Assembly (NCBI GenBank): GCA_023665725.1
Contig: JAMPDH010000004.1
Coordinates: 1 to 64,000, forward strand
Direction of reading: 5' to 3'
DNA from: Clostridium sp.
GTDB taxonomy: Bacteria > Bacillota_I > Bacilli_A > RF39 > UBA660
DNA length: 64,000 nt
Positions 16,982 to 25,713 of the stretch are shown piece by piece. Both the position numbers and the translations under genes were made by a program. A model generated the notes under the pieces. It was not told the DNA's origin, did no database searches, and saw only the letters and a program-made list of their open reading frames with translations. The number at the start of each line of letters is the position of its first letter. Position 1 is the first letter of the stretch.

Positions 16982-19537
16982 TTAGTTTAATTTTTTTTGC
17001 ATCACTACTATTGCATCATCAATAAATTTATTTATTTTTTCTTTATAAAGTAATAATACCTTCTTTGTTATCTCATTTACTTCGCTTTCATCTATTCCTA
17101 AGAAGTTAGCAATTGATTCTGTAGAAAAATATTTATCATCAATATAACCTAGTTTTAAACAAATTATAAGTGCTTCTTTAGGAGTTAATATATTTAACAT
17201 TTCTTTAAAAGATGTTGATTTTATTAACTCTAACATTTTAATATAATCTTCTTTTTCTAAATTTAAAACTTCTTTATTTTTAGAACTATCTTTTAAATTA
17301 ATTGGTATAGATTCTTGAACTTGATTATTAATTACTTCATTTTCACAAGATTCTTCTATATTTATTTTAATCTCATTTAAGTCATTAGTTTTAATTTTTG
17401 TTCTGTCCTTACTCGTTTCATAGTTATCTACCTTTATCAATCTTCTCATCTTTGGAAGTAAATTAGCATAAAATTTTGCACTTTCTTTTTTTCCAAACTT
17501 TGGATCAGTTTTTGGATTATCTAAATCATTTCCATTTCTTAAATCAAACCAAGTTTTCTCTTCTTCAGTTAATTTACTAATAACCCTACTATTAACTAAT
17601 TCTTTGTCATAACAATTTAAAAGTTCATATACTGTTCTTAGTCTTTTATGTTTACCTTGCTTAATTTCTTTCTCATTTTTATTTGCTTGTTCATTAATTA
17701 CTTTATTTTCAGAAGGTTCTTCTACATTTACTTTATCTTCAACTGCATTTAATTTATCAGTTTTAATTATTGGTCTACTTTTATAATTATCTACCTTTAT
17801 CATTCTTTTCATTTTTTGAAGCAAATAATCATTAAATCTTACTTTCTCATCTTTTCCAAACTTTGGATTTGGTTGTGGATTATCTAAATCGTTTCCATTT
17901 CTTAAATCAAATAAAATTTTCTCTTCTTCAGTTAATTTACTAATAACTCTTCTATTAACTAATTCTTTGTCATAACAATCTAAAAGTTCATATACTGTTC
18001 TTAATCTTTTATGTTTATATTGTTTAGTTTCCTTCTCATTTTTATTTACTTGTTCATTAATTACTTTATCTTCAACATTTTCCATTTCATCATCTTCTTC
18101 TCTTTCATAAATATTTCCTATAGATTTATATAAAGCATGTTGCAAATTCCCTGTTAGAATTTTAGAAAAACCTAACTCATTTGAATTTTTAATTATATTT
18201 AAATATATATTTGCTTCGTCTAATCTATCTTCTTGTAAAGTTTCATAAAAATCTTTTATATATTCCGAAATATCAAATATAAAATCTTTACTATTTATTT
18301 CGTTAATAATACTTAATACTTTTGTGAATTTATCATCTTTTTCTATTACACTTATATTAATCAAATTACGTATTAATGGTTCATATTTGATTTTATCAAT
18401 ACTATTTAAGTATTTATTCAAAGTTATAAATGCATTATCTAAATCTCCTTTATCTAAATATTTAATAAAGTCCATATAACTATTTCCTCCTTCATTTATC
18501 TGTGTTATAGCGTAAGAGTTCTCGCTAATATTATTACTTTGTGTACTACTATCTTCATCTTTATCAGTAATTTCATCATACATATTTTCACTATTCAAAT
18601 TGTTTGAGTTTACTTGTTTTAAAACTTCTTCCATTTCTGGAATTAAAACATTATAAAAATAATTTTTATCATTTTCATTAAAACATTTATCCGTTATAGC
18701 AAGTTCTAAATCATTTCCATAGGTTTCTTTTATAAAATTTTTACTTTCTTCTTTTAATAAATCAATTACAACATTAGTTTGATTTTTTATACATGGTAAA
18801 ATATCATATACTGTGTGTAGTTTTCCACATTTGTTTTCATAATAATTTATATTATTCGTGTTGAATTCTCCTTTTGTTTTGTTATTTTGTTTATCATAAT
18901 TTTCTAATTCATCTTTCATTAATTTTAAATTTTTACTTATTATTCTACTCACATAGCTTCGAGAAATGTTTAATTTTTTCCCAATTTCTCTATGATTTAA
19001 TTGTTTTCTATTATCTAAACCAAAATATAGCTTCATAATCTCTTTATCTCTATCTTTAAGTTTATCTAAAATAGTAAACATTTCTTTTATTTCTTCTTTA
19101 TTTTCGATATTAAAAATAAACTCTTCAGATTTATCTTCTAACACATCTTCGATAGTAATATTTTCTTCTTCATTTATAAATTCATTTATGCTTATACCAT
19201 TTATATATTTATTATATTTTCTAAAAGACATGAATAATTCATTTGTAATACATTTCGATGCATAAGAGGAAAATAAAATATTCTTTTCTATATCAAATGT
19301 ATCAACACTTTTTATTAAACCAATTAAGCCAATAGATTCTAAATCATCCTTTTCATTAGTTAAAGAAGGATTTTTAAATATTAAATTGCTTACTATTTTT
19401 AAAACTAATCTTATGTTATGTTTAATTATCTTTTCTCTAGCTTTAAAGTCCCCATCCTGTTTAAATTTTTCAAATAAAGAATTTAATTCTTCTTTTGATA
19501 ATTTGTGAGGTAATTTTTGACTATTTAATAAACTCAT
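16982..19537 (-). CDS. Sigma-70-type factor fused to repeat modules (851 aa)
   Basis: Residues 1-210 are a sigma factor of the short sporulation type (like SigE/K/F/G): region 2 (EKIIKHNIRLVLKIV, DDLESIGLIGLIKSVDTFD, ILFSSYASKCITNELFMSFRK) and region 4 with a helix-turn-helix (HREIGKKLNISRSYVSRII). Typical factors end here. The protein continues with a module at 239-307 (TVYDILPCI to LIPEMEEVL), a helical segment at 354-472 shared with the gene at 14629, two near-identical modules at 508-582 and 629-703 (RLRTVYELL, LTEEEK, FDLRNGNDLDNP, FGK, LLxKMxRxIKVDNY), and a second region-4-like HTH at 765-848 (LTPKEALIICLKLG, TESIANFLGIDESEVNEI). The LTEEEK-LRNGND core resembles sigma region 4.1 without the recognition helix. 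SD AGGTGGGG. Promoter TTGATA-18-TATTAT upstream. Targets unknown. Confidence 0.75.
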   Translation of the reverse strand: MSLLNSQKLPHKLSKEELNSLFEKFKQDGDFKAREKIIKHNIRLVLKIVSNLIFKNPSLTNEKDDLESIGLIGLIKSVDTFDIEKNILFSSYASKCITNELFMSFRKYNKYINGISINEFINEEENITIEDVLEDKSEEFIFNIENKEEIKEMFTILDKLKDRDKEIMKLYFGLDNRKQLNHREIGKKLNISRSYVSRIISKNLKLMKDELENYDKQNNKTKGEFNTNNINYYENKCGKLHTVYDILPCIKNQTNVVIDLLKEESKNFIKETYGNDLELAITDKCFNENDKNYFYNVLIPEMEEVLKQVNSNNLNSENMYDEITDKDEDSSTQSNNISENSYAITQINEGGNSYMDFIKYLDKGDLDNAFITLNKYLNSIDKIKYEPLIRNLINISVIEKDDKFTKVLSIINEINSKDFIFDISEYIKDFYETLQEDRLDEANIYLNIIKNSNELGFSKILTGNLQHALYKSIGNIYEREEDDEMENVEDKVINEQVNKNEKETKQYKHKRLRTVYELLDCYDKELVNRRVISKLTEEEKILFDLRNGNDLDNPQPNPKFGKDEKVRFNDYLLQKMKRMIKVDNYKSRPIIKTDKLNAVEDKVNVEEPSENKVINEQANKNEKEIKQGKHKRLRTVYELLNCYDKELVNSRVISKLTEEEKTWFDLRNGNDLDNPKTDPKFGKKESAKFYANLLPKMRRLIKVDNYETSKDRTKIKTNDLNEIKINIEESCENEVINNQVQESIPINLKDSSKNKEVLNLEKEDYIKMLELIKSTSFKEMLNILTPKEALIICLKLGYIDDKYFSTESIANFLGIDESEVNEITKKVLLLYKEKINKFIDDAIVVMQKKLN
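17429..18016 (-). repeat. Duplicated 225-bp module inside the sigma-fusion gene
   Basis: Two in-frame copies (17792-18016 and 17429-17653), 363 bp apart, code the near-identical KHKRLRTVYELL to KVDNY modules. Even the acidic linker before each (KVINEQ-NKNEKE) is repeated, pointing to recent internal duplication. Confidence 0.8.
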
Positions 19538-19631
19538 ATTTTATTCCCCACCTTCAACTAATAATTTATAAAAGTTAATATCTATAATATCATATTATAA
19601 ATATAATTATCAATAATTTTATCTAATTTTG

Positions 19632-19669
19632 AATAAAAAGACATTAAAATCACTAAAGTTTTAATGTCT
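19632..19669 (-). terminator. Terminator of metG
   Basis: Minus strand arms AGACATTAAAA and TTTTAATGTCT (19639-19649 and 19659-19669) followed by TTTTTATTC; 41 bp after the metG stop. Confidence 0.85.
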
Positions 19670-19694
19670 AAAATTTTTATTTTTATTATTTTAT

Positions 19695-19715
19695 TTATCA
19701 AGCAATACTTTATTT
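19695..19715 (+). repeat. Right 21-bp direct repeat at the metG 3' end
   Basis: Identical to 14588-14608. It covers the last codon and stop of metG and the bases after it, an arrangement expected if a segment inserted at, or duplicated from, the metG 3' end. Confidence 0.85.
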
Positions 19716-21269
19716 CATCATTTGCTTAATCTCTTCTACTTCAACTTCTACATTTAATCTTTCAAATAAAGGTATTCCTTTTTCTATAACTTTAGTTGAT
19801 TTCAAAGCCCCATAAGTTGCTGAATCCAAACCTCTATATTTATCTTCTATTCCTAATTGACTTAGTATATTTAAACTTGTATCTGGAATAAATGGACCTA
19901 TATATATAGCAAATATTCTTAAAGTTTCTACTAAATTATACATTACAGCTTTTAATTTTTCTTTCTCTTCTTCTTTAGCTAATACCCAAGGAGTAGTTTC
20001 ATCAATATATTTATTAGCCTTTGAAATTACATCAAATAAATGCCCTAAAGAACTACTTACTTTTATACTTTCAAAATCTTTTTTAAACATATCTATTGAA
20101 CTTTTTAAAAACTCTATTAACTCATCATCATATTCTGTTTTTTCTATATTGTTATCAATAAATCCAACAAAATATTTATTAACCATAGCAATTGTTCTAT
20201 TAAGTAAATTACCTAAATCATTACACAAATCATAATTATATCTTTCAACAAAACTTTCGGGTGTAAACTCACTATCGGTTCCATAATTCATAGTTTTTAA
20301 TAAAAAATATCTAACAGCATCTACACCATATTTATCTGCTAAAACATCTGGATAAATCATATTACCCTTAGATTTACTCATTTTTCCATCCTTCATCATA
20401 ATAAATCCATGAGAATATAATTTTTTAGGAAGGCTTAGCTCTAATGACATTAAAAATATTGGCCAATATATAGCATGAAACCTTACTATATCTTTACCTA
20501 TTATTTGTATATCAGCAGGCCAAAAGTCTTTAAAATCCTTATCATCTTCCTGCAAATATCCTAAATTAGATATATAATTTGTTAATGCATCTAACCAAAC
20601 ATACATTACATGATTAGGATCATTTGGTAATTTTATTCCCCAATTAAACGTAGTCCTTGATATACATAAGTCTTCAAGTCCTGGTTTTATAAAATTATTT
20701 ATCATTTCTTCTTTTCTAAATACAGGTTCTAGAAAGGAAGGATTTTCTTCATAAAACTCTAATAATTTTTTTTCATACTTTTTTATATTGAAAAAATAAC
20801 ATTCTTCACTTGTTAAAGTAACTTCTCTACCACAATCAGGACACTTACCATCTGGAGCTTGAGTTTTAGTAAAAAAAGTTTCACATGGTACACAATAAAG
20901 TCCATTATAATGTCCTTTATATATATCACCATTTTTATACATTTTCTCATAAATTTTTAAAACTGTTTTTTCGTGTTTTTTATCAGTTGTTCTTATAAAA
21001 TCATATGGGCCTATATTCATTTTTTTCCACAATTTTTGTGCAGATTCTGCCATATCATCTACATATTCTTGTGGAGTTTTTCCTATTTCTTTAGCCTTTG
21101 TTTCTATCTTTAAACCATGTTCATCTAAACCAGTTAGTAATTTAACATTATAACCTTCTAACCTTTTATAACGTGCGATTGAATCTGCTAAAATAGTAGT
21201 ATAAGCAGTACCTATATGAAATTTACCACTTGGATAATAAATTGGGGTTGTAATATAAAAGTTTTTCAT
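19710..21269 (-). CDS. metG: Methionyl-tRNA synthetase, short form
   Basis: 519 aa; AAAGGTGG selects the ATG at 21269 (the longer GTG lies in the SD). Class I synthetase: HIGH-type motif GKFHIGTAY, zinc knuckle cysteines CVPC and CPDC, GKDIVRFH, KMSKSKGN. It charges tRNA-Met. It stops after the anticodon-binding helices, lacking the C-terminal EMAP/tRNA-binding dimerisation domain that takes the Bacillus enzyme to about 660 aa. Its 3' end carries one copy of the 21-bp repeat bounding the sigma-fusion module. A clear promoter is upstream (21293-21321); no T-box is seen. Confidence 0.95.
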   Translation of the reverse strand: MKNFYITTPIYYPSGKFHIGTAYTTILADSIARYKRLEGYNVKLLTGLDEHGLKIETKAKEIGKTPQEYVDDMAESAQKLWKKMNIGPYDFIRTTDKKHEKTVLKIYEKMYKNGDIYKGHYNGLYCVPCETFFTKTQAPDGKCPDCGREVTLTSEECYFFNIKKYEKKLLEFYEENPSFLEPVFRKEEMINNFIKPGLEDLCISRTTFNWGIKLPNDPNHVMYVWLDALTNYISNLGYLQEDDKDFKDFWPADIQIIGKDIVRFHAIYWPIFLMSLELSLPKKLYSHGFIMMKDGKMSKSKGNMIYPDVLADKYGVDAVRYFLLKTMNYGTDSEFTPESFVERYNYDLCNDLGNLLNRTIAMVNKYFVGFIDNNIEKTEYDDELIEFLKSSIDMFKKDFESIKVSSSLGHLFDVISKANKYIDETTPWVLAKEEEKEKLKAVMYNLVETLRIFAIYIGPFIPDTSLNILSQLGIEDKYRGLDSATYGALKSTKVIEKGIPLFERLNVEVEVEEIKQMMK

Positions 21270-21292
21270 TGTTTCCACCTTTCTCTTAAATA

Positions 21293-21321
21293 ATTATACA
21301 TTAAAAGTTTAAAAGCACCAA
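21293..21321 (-). promoter_or_regulatory. Promoter of metG
   Basis: Minus strand -35 TTGGTG (21316-21321), 17-bp spacer, -10 TATAAT (21293-21298), about 25 bp before the start codon. Confidence 0.65.
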
Positions 21322-21389
21322 TATTTATAAAATTTAGCACAAATTAATTTTATATTAAATTGTTTTTTAATTAATACTATTTTTATTGC

Positions 21390-22664
21390 CTAAGGTTTTA
21401 GCGCTGTTATGGGTAATATATATATTCCGGTTTCTTCATCGATTAAACATGCATCCAAAATTCCTACTATTATACACATAAATTTTGGTTCTTTAATCAT
21501 ATTTTTTTTAAACTTAATTAAGTTTTTTTTAGCTTCATCTACTTGATTAAATCCAAGTTTTATTTCTACTGCAGCATATTCTCCATCTTCAAATTCAAGT
21601 ATTGAATCAACCTCTAACCCAGAAACATTATCTCTAAAATGATAAAGTTTACCATTCAAATAATTCATATATATATCCAAGTCTCTTTCAACTAAAGATT
21701 CAAACATAAAACCAAAAGTTTTGATATCATTTAATAATTTTTCTTGATTTAATCCCAAAATTGCACAAGCTAAAGACGGATCTGTAAAATGTCTTTTAGA
21801 AGCTTTACCAACTCTTTCTCTGGAACGATAATTTTCAGTATATGCATACTGATTATCTATTATGTGAAGTCTTTCTAAAGCATCTAAATAATCCTCTACG
21901 GTATTACTACTACCTATATTATCATCTATTTCATTTTCTTCAATATCTCTCATCAATGTTTTATTTGAAACAATTGTTGATTCATTTCTTGCTAAGCTTT
22001 TTAAAAGCATCATCATTTTTATTTTATCTCTAGTTTTATCGTTATTCATATCAACATCTAAAATATTTTCAATATATTCTTTTGGAATGATACCTGATTT
22101 ATTACCTTCTTTTGTAATATTACCTGGCCATCCACCACGTACAATTAAATTAGCAAGTTCAGATAATTCTAATTTATTATTATTACAAAATTCCTGAGTC
22201 TTATTATACATATCCATTATTGATACCTGCCCTGTCGAATCACCTGATTCATACAAACTCATAGGTTTCATTTTTATCTTTCCTATTCTACCAGCTCCTG
22301 AATGTTTTACTTTTTCTTTTTGATCCTTATCAGTTAATTTAGTAGAACATGTCAAAATATAATTCCCCTTTTTAGTAGTTGCATCACATCTATTTCTAAC
22401 ACGATCCCATAAACCTGGTACTAAATTCCATTCATCAATTAATCTAGGTGTCGCTCCATTAAGTGCAAAAGAAGTATCAACCTCTACTTTTTCTCTTACC
22501 TCATCATCTGATAAATTAATATTGCTTTTAGAATGATATAATGATGACCAAGTTTTTCCACACCATTTTGGTCCTTCAATAGAAATTGCACCAAATACAT
22601 CTAAATATAATTCTATTTTTTCATCAACCAATCTTGGTTTATACTCTCTTTTATCAACATCCAT
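21390..22664 (-). CDS. AAA_14/DUF4143-family ATPase
   Basis: 424 aa; GAGGTG sets the ATG at 22664. N-terminal P-loop GPKWCGKTWSS (Walker A), RLIDEWNLVPGLWD (Walker B and sensor-like), then GRIGKIKMKPMSLYES typical of the family. The C-terminal DUF4143 part has a PD-(D/E)XK-like core (SGLEVDSILEFEDGEYAAVEIKLG). This family is widespread in gut bacteria, often as mobile or toxin-like orphans; its biological role is not established. It is monocistronic with its own promoter and an unusual array of three spaced repeats upstream. Confidence 0.85.
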   Translation of the reverse strand: MDVDKREYKPRLVDEKIELYLDVFGAISIEGPKWCGKTWSSLYHSKSNINLSDDEVREKVEVDTSFALNGATPRLIDEWNLVPGLWDRVRNRCDATTKKGNYILTCSTKLTDKDQKEKVKHSGAGRIGKIKMKPMSLYESGDSTGQVSIMDMYNKTQEFCNNNKLELSELANLIVRGGWPGNITKEGNKSGIIPKEYIENILDVDMNNDKTRDKIKMMMLLKSLARNESTIVSNKTLMRDIEENEIDDNIGSSNTVEDYLDALERLHIIDNQYAYTENYRSRERVGKASKRHFTDPSLACAILGLNQEKLLNDIKTFGFMFESLVERDLDIYMNYLNGKLYHFRDNVSGLEVDSILEFEDGEYAAVEIKLGFNQVDEAKKNLIKFKKNMIKEPKFMCIIVGILDACLIDEETGIYILPITALKP

Positions 22665-22682
22665 TGTTTTCACCTCAAGATA

Positions 22683-22711
22683 ATTATATTATATATTTTT
22701 TATAATTGCAA
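22683..22711 (-). promoter_or_regulatory. Promoter of the AAA ATPase gene
   Basis: Minus strand -35 TTGCAA (22706-22711), 17-bp spacer, -10 TATAAT (22683-22688). Confidence 0.6.
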
Positions 22712-22719
22712 CATTAAAT

Positions 22720-22778
22720 GAGCCATTTTTAACAATTTTAGTGAGTGATTTTTAAGTTTTTTAATGAGTTGTTTTTAA
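22720..22778. repeat. Three 13-bp direct repeats at 23-bp spacing
   Basis: GAGCCATTTTTAA (22720), GAGTGATTTTTAA (22743) and GAGTTGTTTTTAA (22766) recur exactly every 23 bp, about two helical turns, immediately upstream of the AAA ATPase promoter. A multi-site operator is likely. Confidence 0.65.
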
Positions 22779-22854
22779 TTAAAAATCCACTATTTATTTT
22801 ATTCTTCGTATCTTTTATTATACTAAAACTATTATTTATTTTTTAATATCATAA

Positions 22855-22879
22855 TAAAAAAAGTGAAATAAAATTCACT
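22855..22879 (-). terminator. Terminator of rplU-prp-rpmA
   Basis: Minus strand arms AGTGAA and TTCACT around a short loop, followed by seven Ts, 14 bp after the rpmA stop. Confidence 0.75.
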
Positions 22880-22892
22880 CTTGTTTTAAAAA

Positions 22893-23183
22893 TTAAATAG
22901 TTGGATAAACACTTACCTGTTTTTTAGTCTTTCCAACACGCTCAAATTTTACATAACCATCAATTTTAGCGTAAACTGTATCGTCACTTCCAATACCAAC
23001 ATTAGTTCCTGGATAAATTTTAGTACCACGTTGGCGATATAATATAGATCCACCTGTTACAAATTCTCCATCACTTGCTTTCGCACCTAAACGTTTCGCT
23101 ATTGAATCACGACCATTTTTAGTTGAACCTTGCCCTTTTTTATGTGCGAATAATTGGATATTTAAATTCATTAATTTTAACAT
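22893..23183 (-). CDS. rpmA: 50S ribosomal protein L27
   Basis: 96 aa. AAGGAGG sets the ATG at 23183. The start carries the Firmicute N-terminal extension [17 protein letters not shown]; in this phylum the extension is cut after the FA by Prp, whose gene is directly upstream. The body ([35 protein letters not shown]) is canonical L27, which reaches the peptidyl transferase centre. Last gene of the rplU-prp-rpmA operon; its SD overlaps the prp stop. Confidence 0.97.
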   Translation of the reverse strand: MLKLMNLNIQLFAHKKGQGSTKNGRDSIAKRLGAKASDGEFVTGGSILYRQRGTKIYPGTNVGIGSDDTVYAKIDGYVKFERVGKTKKQVSVYPTI

Positions 23184-23196
23184 GGAAGACACCTCC

Positions 23197-23499
23197 TTAT
23201 TTTATTATTTTTACATAGTCTTTATAATCTTTTTCTAACTCTTCTAATAATTCTAACATATTATCTATCAAAGTATCAGTAATATTAGTATGATTTAATA
23301 TTTCTATTTTTAAAAAACCCTCTTTACTTTCATACTTAATAGAATTATCAAGTCTTATTATTCCATTAATGGTAGTAGTTACTATACTAGAAATTGAAGC
23401 ACATACAATATCTTTTCCAATTTCATTATATCCAGTATGTCCTATAACCTCTATACTTGTTATATTATTATTATCTTTATTTACTTTTATTTTAGTCAT
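23197..23499 (-). CDS. prp: Ribosomal-processing cysteine protease Prp
   Basis: 100 aa. Carries the catalytic His ([15 protein letters not shown]) and Cys ([11 protein letters not shown]) of the Prp/YsxB family, which removes the L27 N-terminal extension so that active ribosomes form. It sits between rplU and rpmA, the conserved Firmicute order, with a 1-bp gap to rplU. The matching cleavage motif is present in L27 here. Confidence 0.95.
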   Translation of the reverse strand: MTKIKVNKDNNNITSIEVIGHTGYNEIGKDIVCASISSIVTTTINGIIRLDNSIKYESKEGFLKIEILNHTNITDTLIDNMLELLEELEKDYKDYVKIIK

Positions 23500-23500
23500 A

Positions 23501-23797
23501 TTAACCTATTGTTTTAATTTCTACTTTAGTGTATGGTTGACGATGTCCTTGAGTTCTATGGTAGTTTTTCTTTTGATTATACTTATAAACTTTTATCTTT
23601 TTATTTTTACCATGTTTTAAAACAGTAGCAGTTACTTTAGAACCTTTTAAATATGGTCTACCAACCTCACCATTAGACATAAGCACTTTGTCAAAAACAA
23701 CATCTTTACCTGCTTCAGCATCTAATTTTTCAATATAAAGTACTGTTCCAGGTTCTACATAATATTGTTTTCCGCCAGTTTCTATAATTGCTTTCAT
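23501..23797 (-). CDS. rplU: 50S ribosomal protein L21
   Basis: 98 aa, canonical ([53 protein letters not shown]). It binds 23S rRNA in early 50S assembly. First gene of rplU-prp-rpmA, behind an L21 leader RNA. SD AAAGGAGG. Confidence 0.97.
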   Translation of the reverse strand: MKAIIETGGKQYYVEPGTVLYIEKLDAEAGKDVVFDKVLMSNGEVGRPYLKGSKVTATVLKHGKNKKIKVYKYNQKKNYHRTQGHRQPYTKVEIKTIG

Positions 23798-23811
23798 TTT
23801 TTACCTCCTTT

Positions 23812-23905
23812 ATAATCTAAGACTCGCCTTTATGGTAATAGAAAATTCTATTTTTAACCTATTTCAGTGCGGTTGTAGAGGAGCTCTACACAATATGAAA
23901 TTTTA
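23812..23905 (-). ncRNA. L21 ribosomal protein leader
   Basis: The minus strand upstream of rplU contains TGTAGAGCTCCTCTACA followed by ACCGCACTGAAATAGG, recognised as the core of the Firmicute L21 leader (first hairpin and conserved single strand). It is presumed to bind L21 for autoregulation. Boundaries approximate. Confidence 0.75.
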
Positions 23906-23924
23906 CCATGAATTATATTAAAAG

Positions 23925-24653
23925 TCAAACTTTTTCTTTTAAAATATACCTCTCTGTATAATAAAAATTATCTACATAAAAAATATTTTTGTAGTATTTA
24001 AACATTTTTGATAAATTAAGTCCTCTTATTATTTTAGTTTTTTTATAATTAAACACTCCTTCTTTTCTTTCTAGTAAAAACTTTAACATTAAATATTTTG
24101 ATTTTTTTATATCGTCTATTACTCTTATAGTCAAAAATATTAAGATAAAATAAAACATTAAATTTCTATATAAAAATAAAGGGATTAAAAAACATACTGA
24201 TATAATCATGGATATTTTATTAGATAATTTAAACGAGAATATAAGATTTAAAATACAGTTTACTATTTTAAATCCATCTAATGGACATATAGGCAATATA
24301 TTAAAAAGTATTATACTATAATGAAATAAAAATAAATTATTTATATTAAAAGGTTTTAATATAAAATAAAATATTATTTGAAAAACAAACCCCATTATAG
24401 CAACAATAAATTCTTCCTTAAATGGTTTATTAATCTTTGTTTCAAAAATAGTAAGAGCTCCAAATGGTAATAAAATTATCTTATTTATTTTCCACTTGTA
24501 GTAAGTTCCTGCCACTATATGTCCAAGCTCATGAAACAAAATAATAGATGTAAAAAGAATAAAATCTTTAAAATGACCTGTTATTATAACTATAAATATA
24601 AGTATGTAAAAAAATATATGTATTTTAATCTTAGATATAATTTTTGTAATCAA
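23925..24653 (-). CDS. spoIVFB: SpoIVFB-like M50 intramembrane protease
   Basis: 242 aa with a TTG start (24653) behind GAGGGAAA, overlapping spoIVFA by 23 bp. Five or six membrane segments; zinc motif HELGH in LFHELGHIVAG and the second motif as LPICPLDGFKIV. In Bacillus, SpoIVFB in the outer forespore membrane cuts pro-sigma-K. It lies next to a SpoIVFA-like gene and upstream of rplU exactly as in Bacillus. No sigK gene is visible here, so the substrate is inferred. Confidence 0.85.
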   Translation of the reverse strand: MITKIISKIKIHIFFYILIFIVIITGHFKDFILFTSIILFHELGHIVAGTYYKWKINKIILLPFGALTIFETKINKPFKEEFIVAIMGFVFQIIFYFILKPFNINNLFLFHYSIILFNILPICPLDGFKIVNCILNLIFSFKLSNKISMIISVCFLIPLFLYRNLMFYFILIFLTIRVIDDIKKSKYLMLKFLLERKEGVFNYKKTKIIRGLNLSKMFKYYKNIFYVDNFYYTERYILKEKV

Positions 24654-25233
24654 TAATATTTCCCTCTTGCTTAAATACTAGGTACATATAATCATTATCT
24701 ACTTCCCCTATAAAACTACCTTTATTTATATAGTCATAAAGGTTTACTGATATACTTTTTAAATTAGAATACCATACATTTGTGCCGTCCTGTTGTTCAA
24801 TTATAACAGTATTACCATAACCTTCTTTATCTCCAATAAAAATTACTAATCCTGTTTCTATACATGGCACTAAATAATTGTTTTCTACAGTTATTTTAAC
24901 TCCATCCATATAGTTTTCTAAATCATTATATGTTAATTTTTCATTAAAAACAGTTTGTTCCCTATCTAAAAATCCAAATAAATTACTAAGAGGCAAAGTC
25001 TTTCCAAAATATTTTTCATATAATTTATTAACATATGCAAATGAAAAGTTATCTTCATAAACTTTTTGATGAAATTTTAGCTTTAAACTAGGTTTTGCCT
25101 TTAAAGTTATAAGGGTTACAATAGTTATAATCACAACTATTAATGTTTTACTTAAATACTTATAAATTGGTTTTAATTTATCATGCTTGTCTTTTTTTTG
25201 CAATTTCTTAATTCTTTTTACATATTCTTCCAT
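24631..25233 (-). CDS. spoIVFA: SpoIVFA-like protein (degenerate M23 domain)
   Basis: 200 aa. Basic N-terminus, one membrane segment (residues about 28-45), a linker, and a C-terminal M23/LytM-like fold (VPCIETGLVIFIGDKEGYGNTVIIEQQDGTN-type) without the HxxxD and HxH zinc ligands. SpoIVFA anchors and restrains SpoIVFB and is itself cut by SpoIVB/CtpB during engulfment signalling. Identification rests on fold, length and position between mreD and spoIVFB. Confidence 0.75.
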   Translation of the reverse strand: MEEYVKRIKKLQKKDKHDKLKPIYKYLSKTLIVVIITIVTLITLKAKPSLKLKFHQKVYEDNFSFAYVNKLYEKYFGKTLPLSNLFGFLDREQTVFNEKLTYNDLENYMDGVKITVENNYLVPCIETGLVIFIGDKEGYGNTVIIEQQDGTNVWYSNLKSISVNLYDYINKGSFIGEVDNDYMYLVFKQEGNIIDYKNYI

Positions 25234-25245
25234 ATTTTCACCTAG

Positions 25246-25713
25246 TTAATTATATATTGATATGTTTTTTTTATTACATAATTTTTTAAATAATATATAA
25301 ACTAAGGAAATAAAAATTATATTAATAATTAATGAACTATATATACTTTTTAAAAGTAGAAACCAGGAAAAATCTATAACTTTTATTAATAATAACAATA
25401 TAAAGTTAATTATTCTATATAAGACTATATTTAAAATAGTTATTAGTATTACACTTATATAATTATATTTAAATACCCTAAAAAACATAATAATTATATT
25501 AAAGCATATAAAATAACTTATTAAATCTATTAAAAACAAGTTACTAAATATTATTCCATGCATTATTCCAATTAAAACTACATACATAATAGATTTTTTC
25601 TTATATTTATAAATTATTGGTAAAGTCGAAAATACTAACATAGGAAATAAAATACTATTAAAACTAGATAATATTCCTTCTAATATAAATGATATTATTA
25701 ATAAAACTATCAT
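25246..25713 (-). CDS. mreD: Rod-shape protein MreD
   Basis: 155 aa. GGAGAG selects the ATG at 25713, overlapping the mreC stop (ATGA). Five or six hydrophobic helices and little else; sequence conservation in MreD is low and the name follows its position directly after mreC. It belongs to the elongasome at the inner membrane. Confidence 0.75.
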   Translation of the reverse strand: MIVLLIISFILEGILSSFNSILFPMLVFSTLPIIYKYKKKSIMYVVLIGIMHGIIFSNLFLIDLISYFICFNIIIMFFRVFKYNYISVILITILNIVLYRIINFILLLLIKVIDFSWFLLLKSIYSSLIINIIFISLVYILFKKLCNKKNISIYN

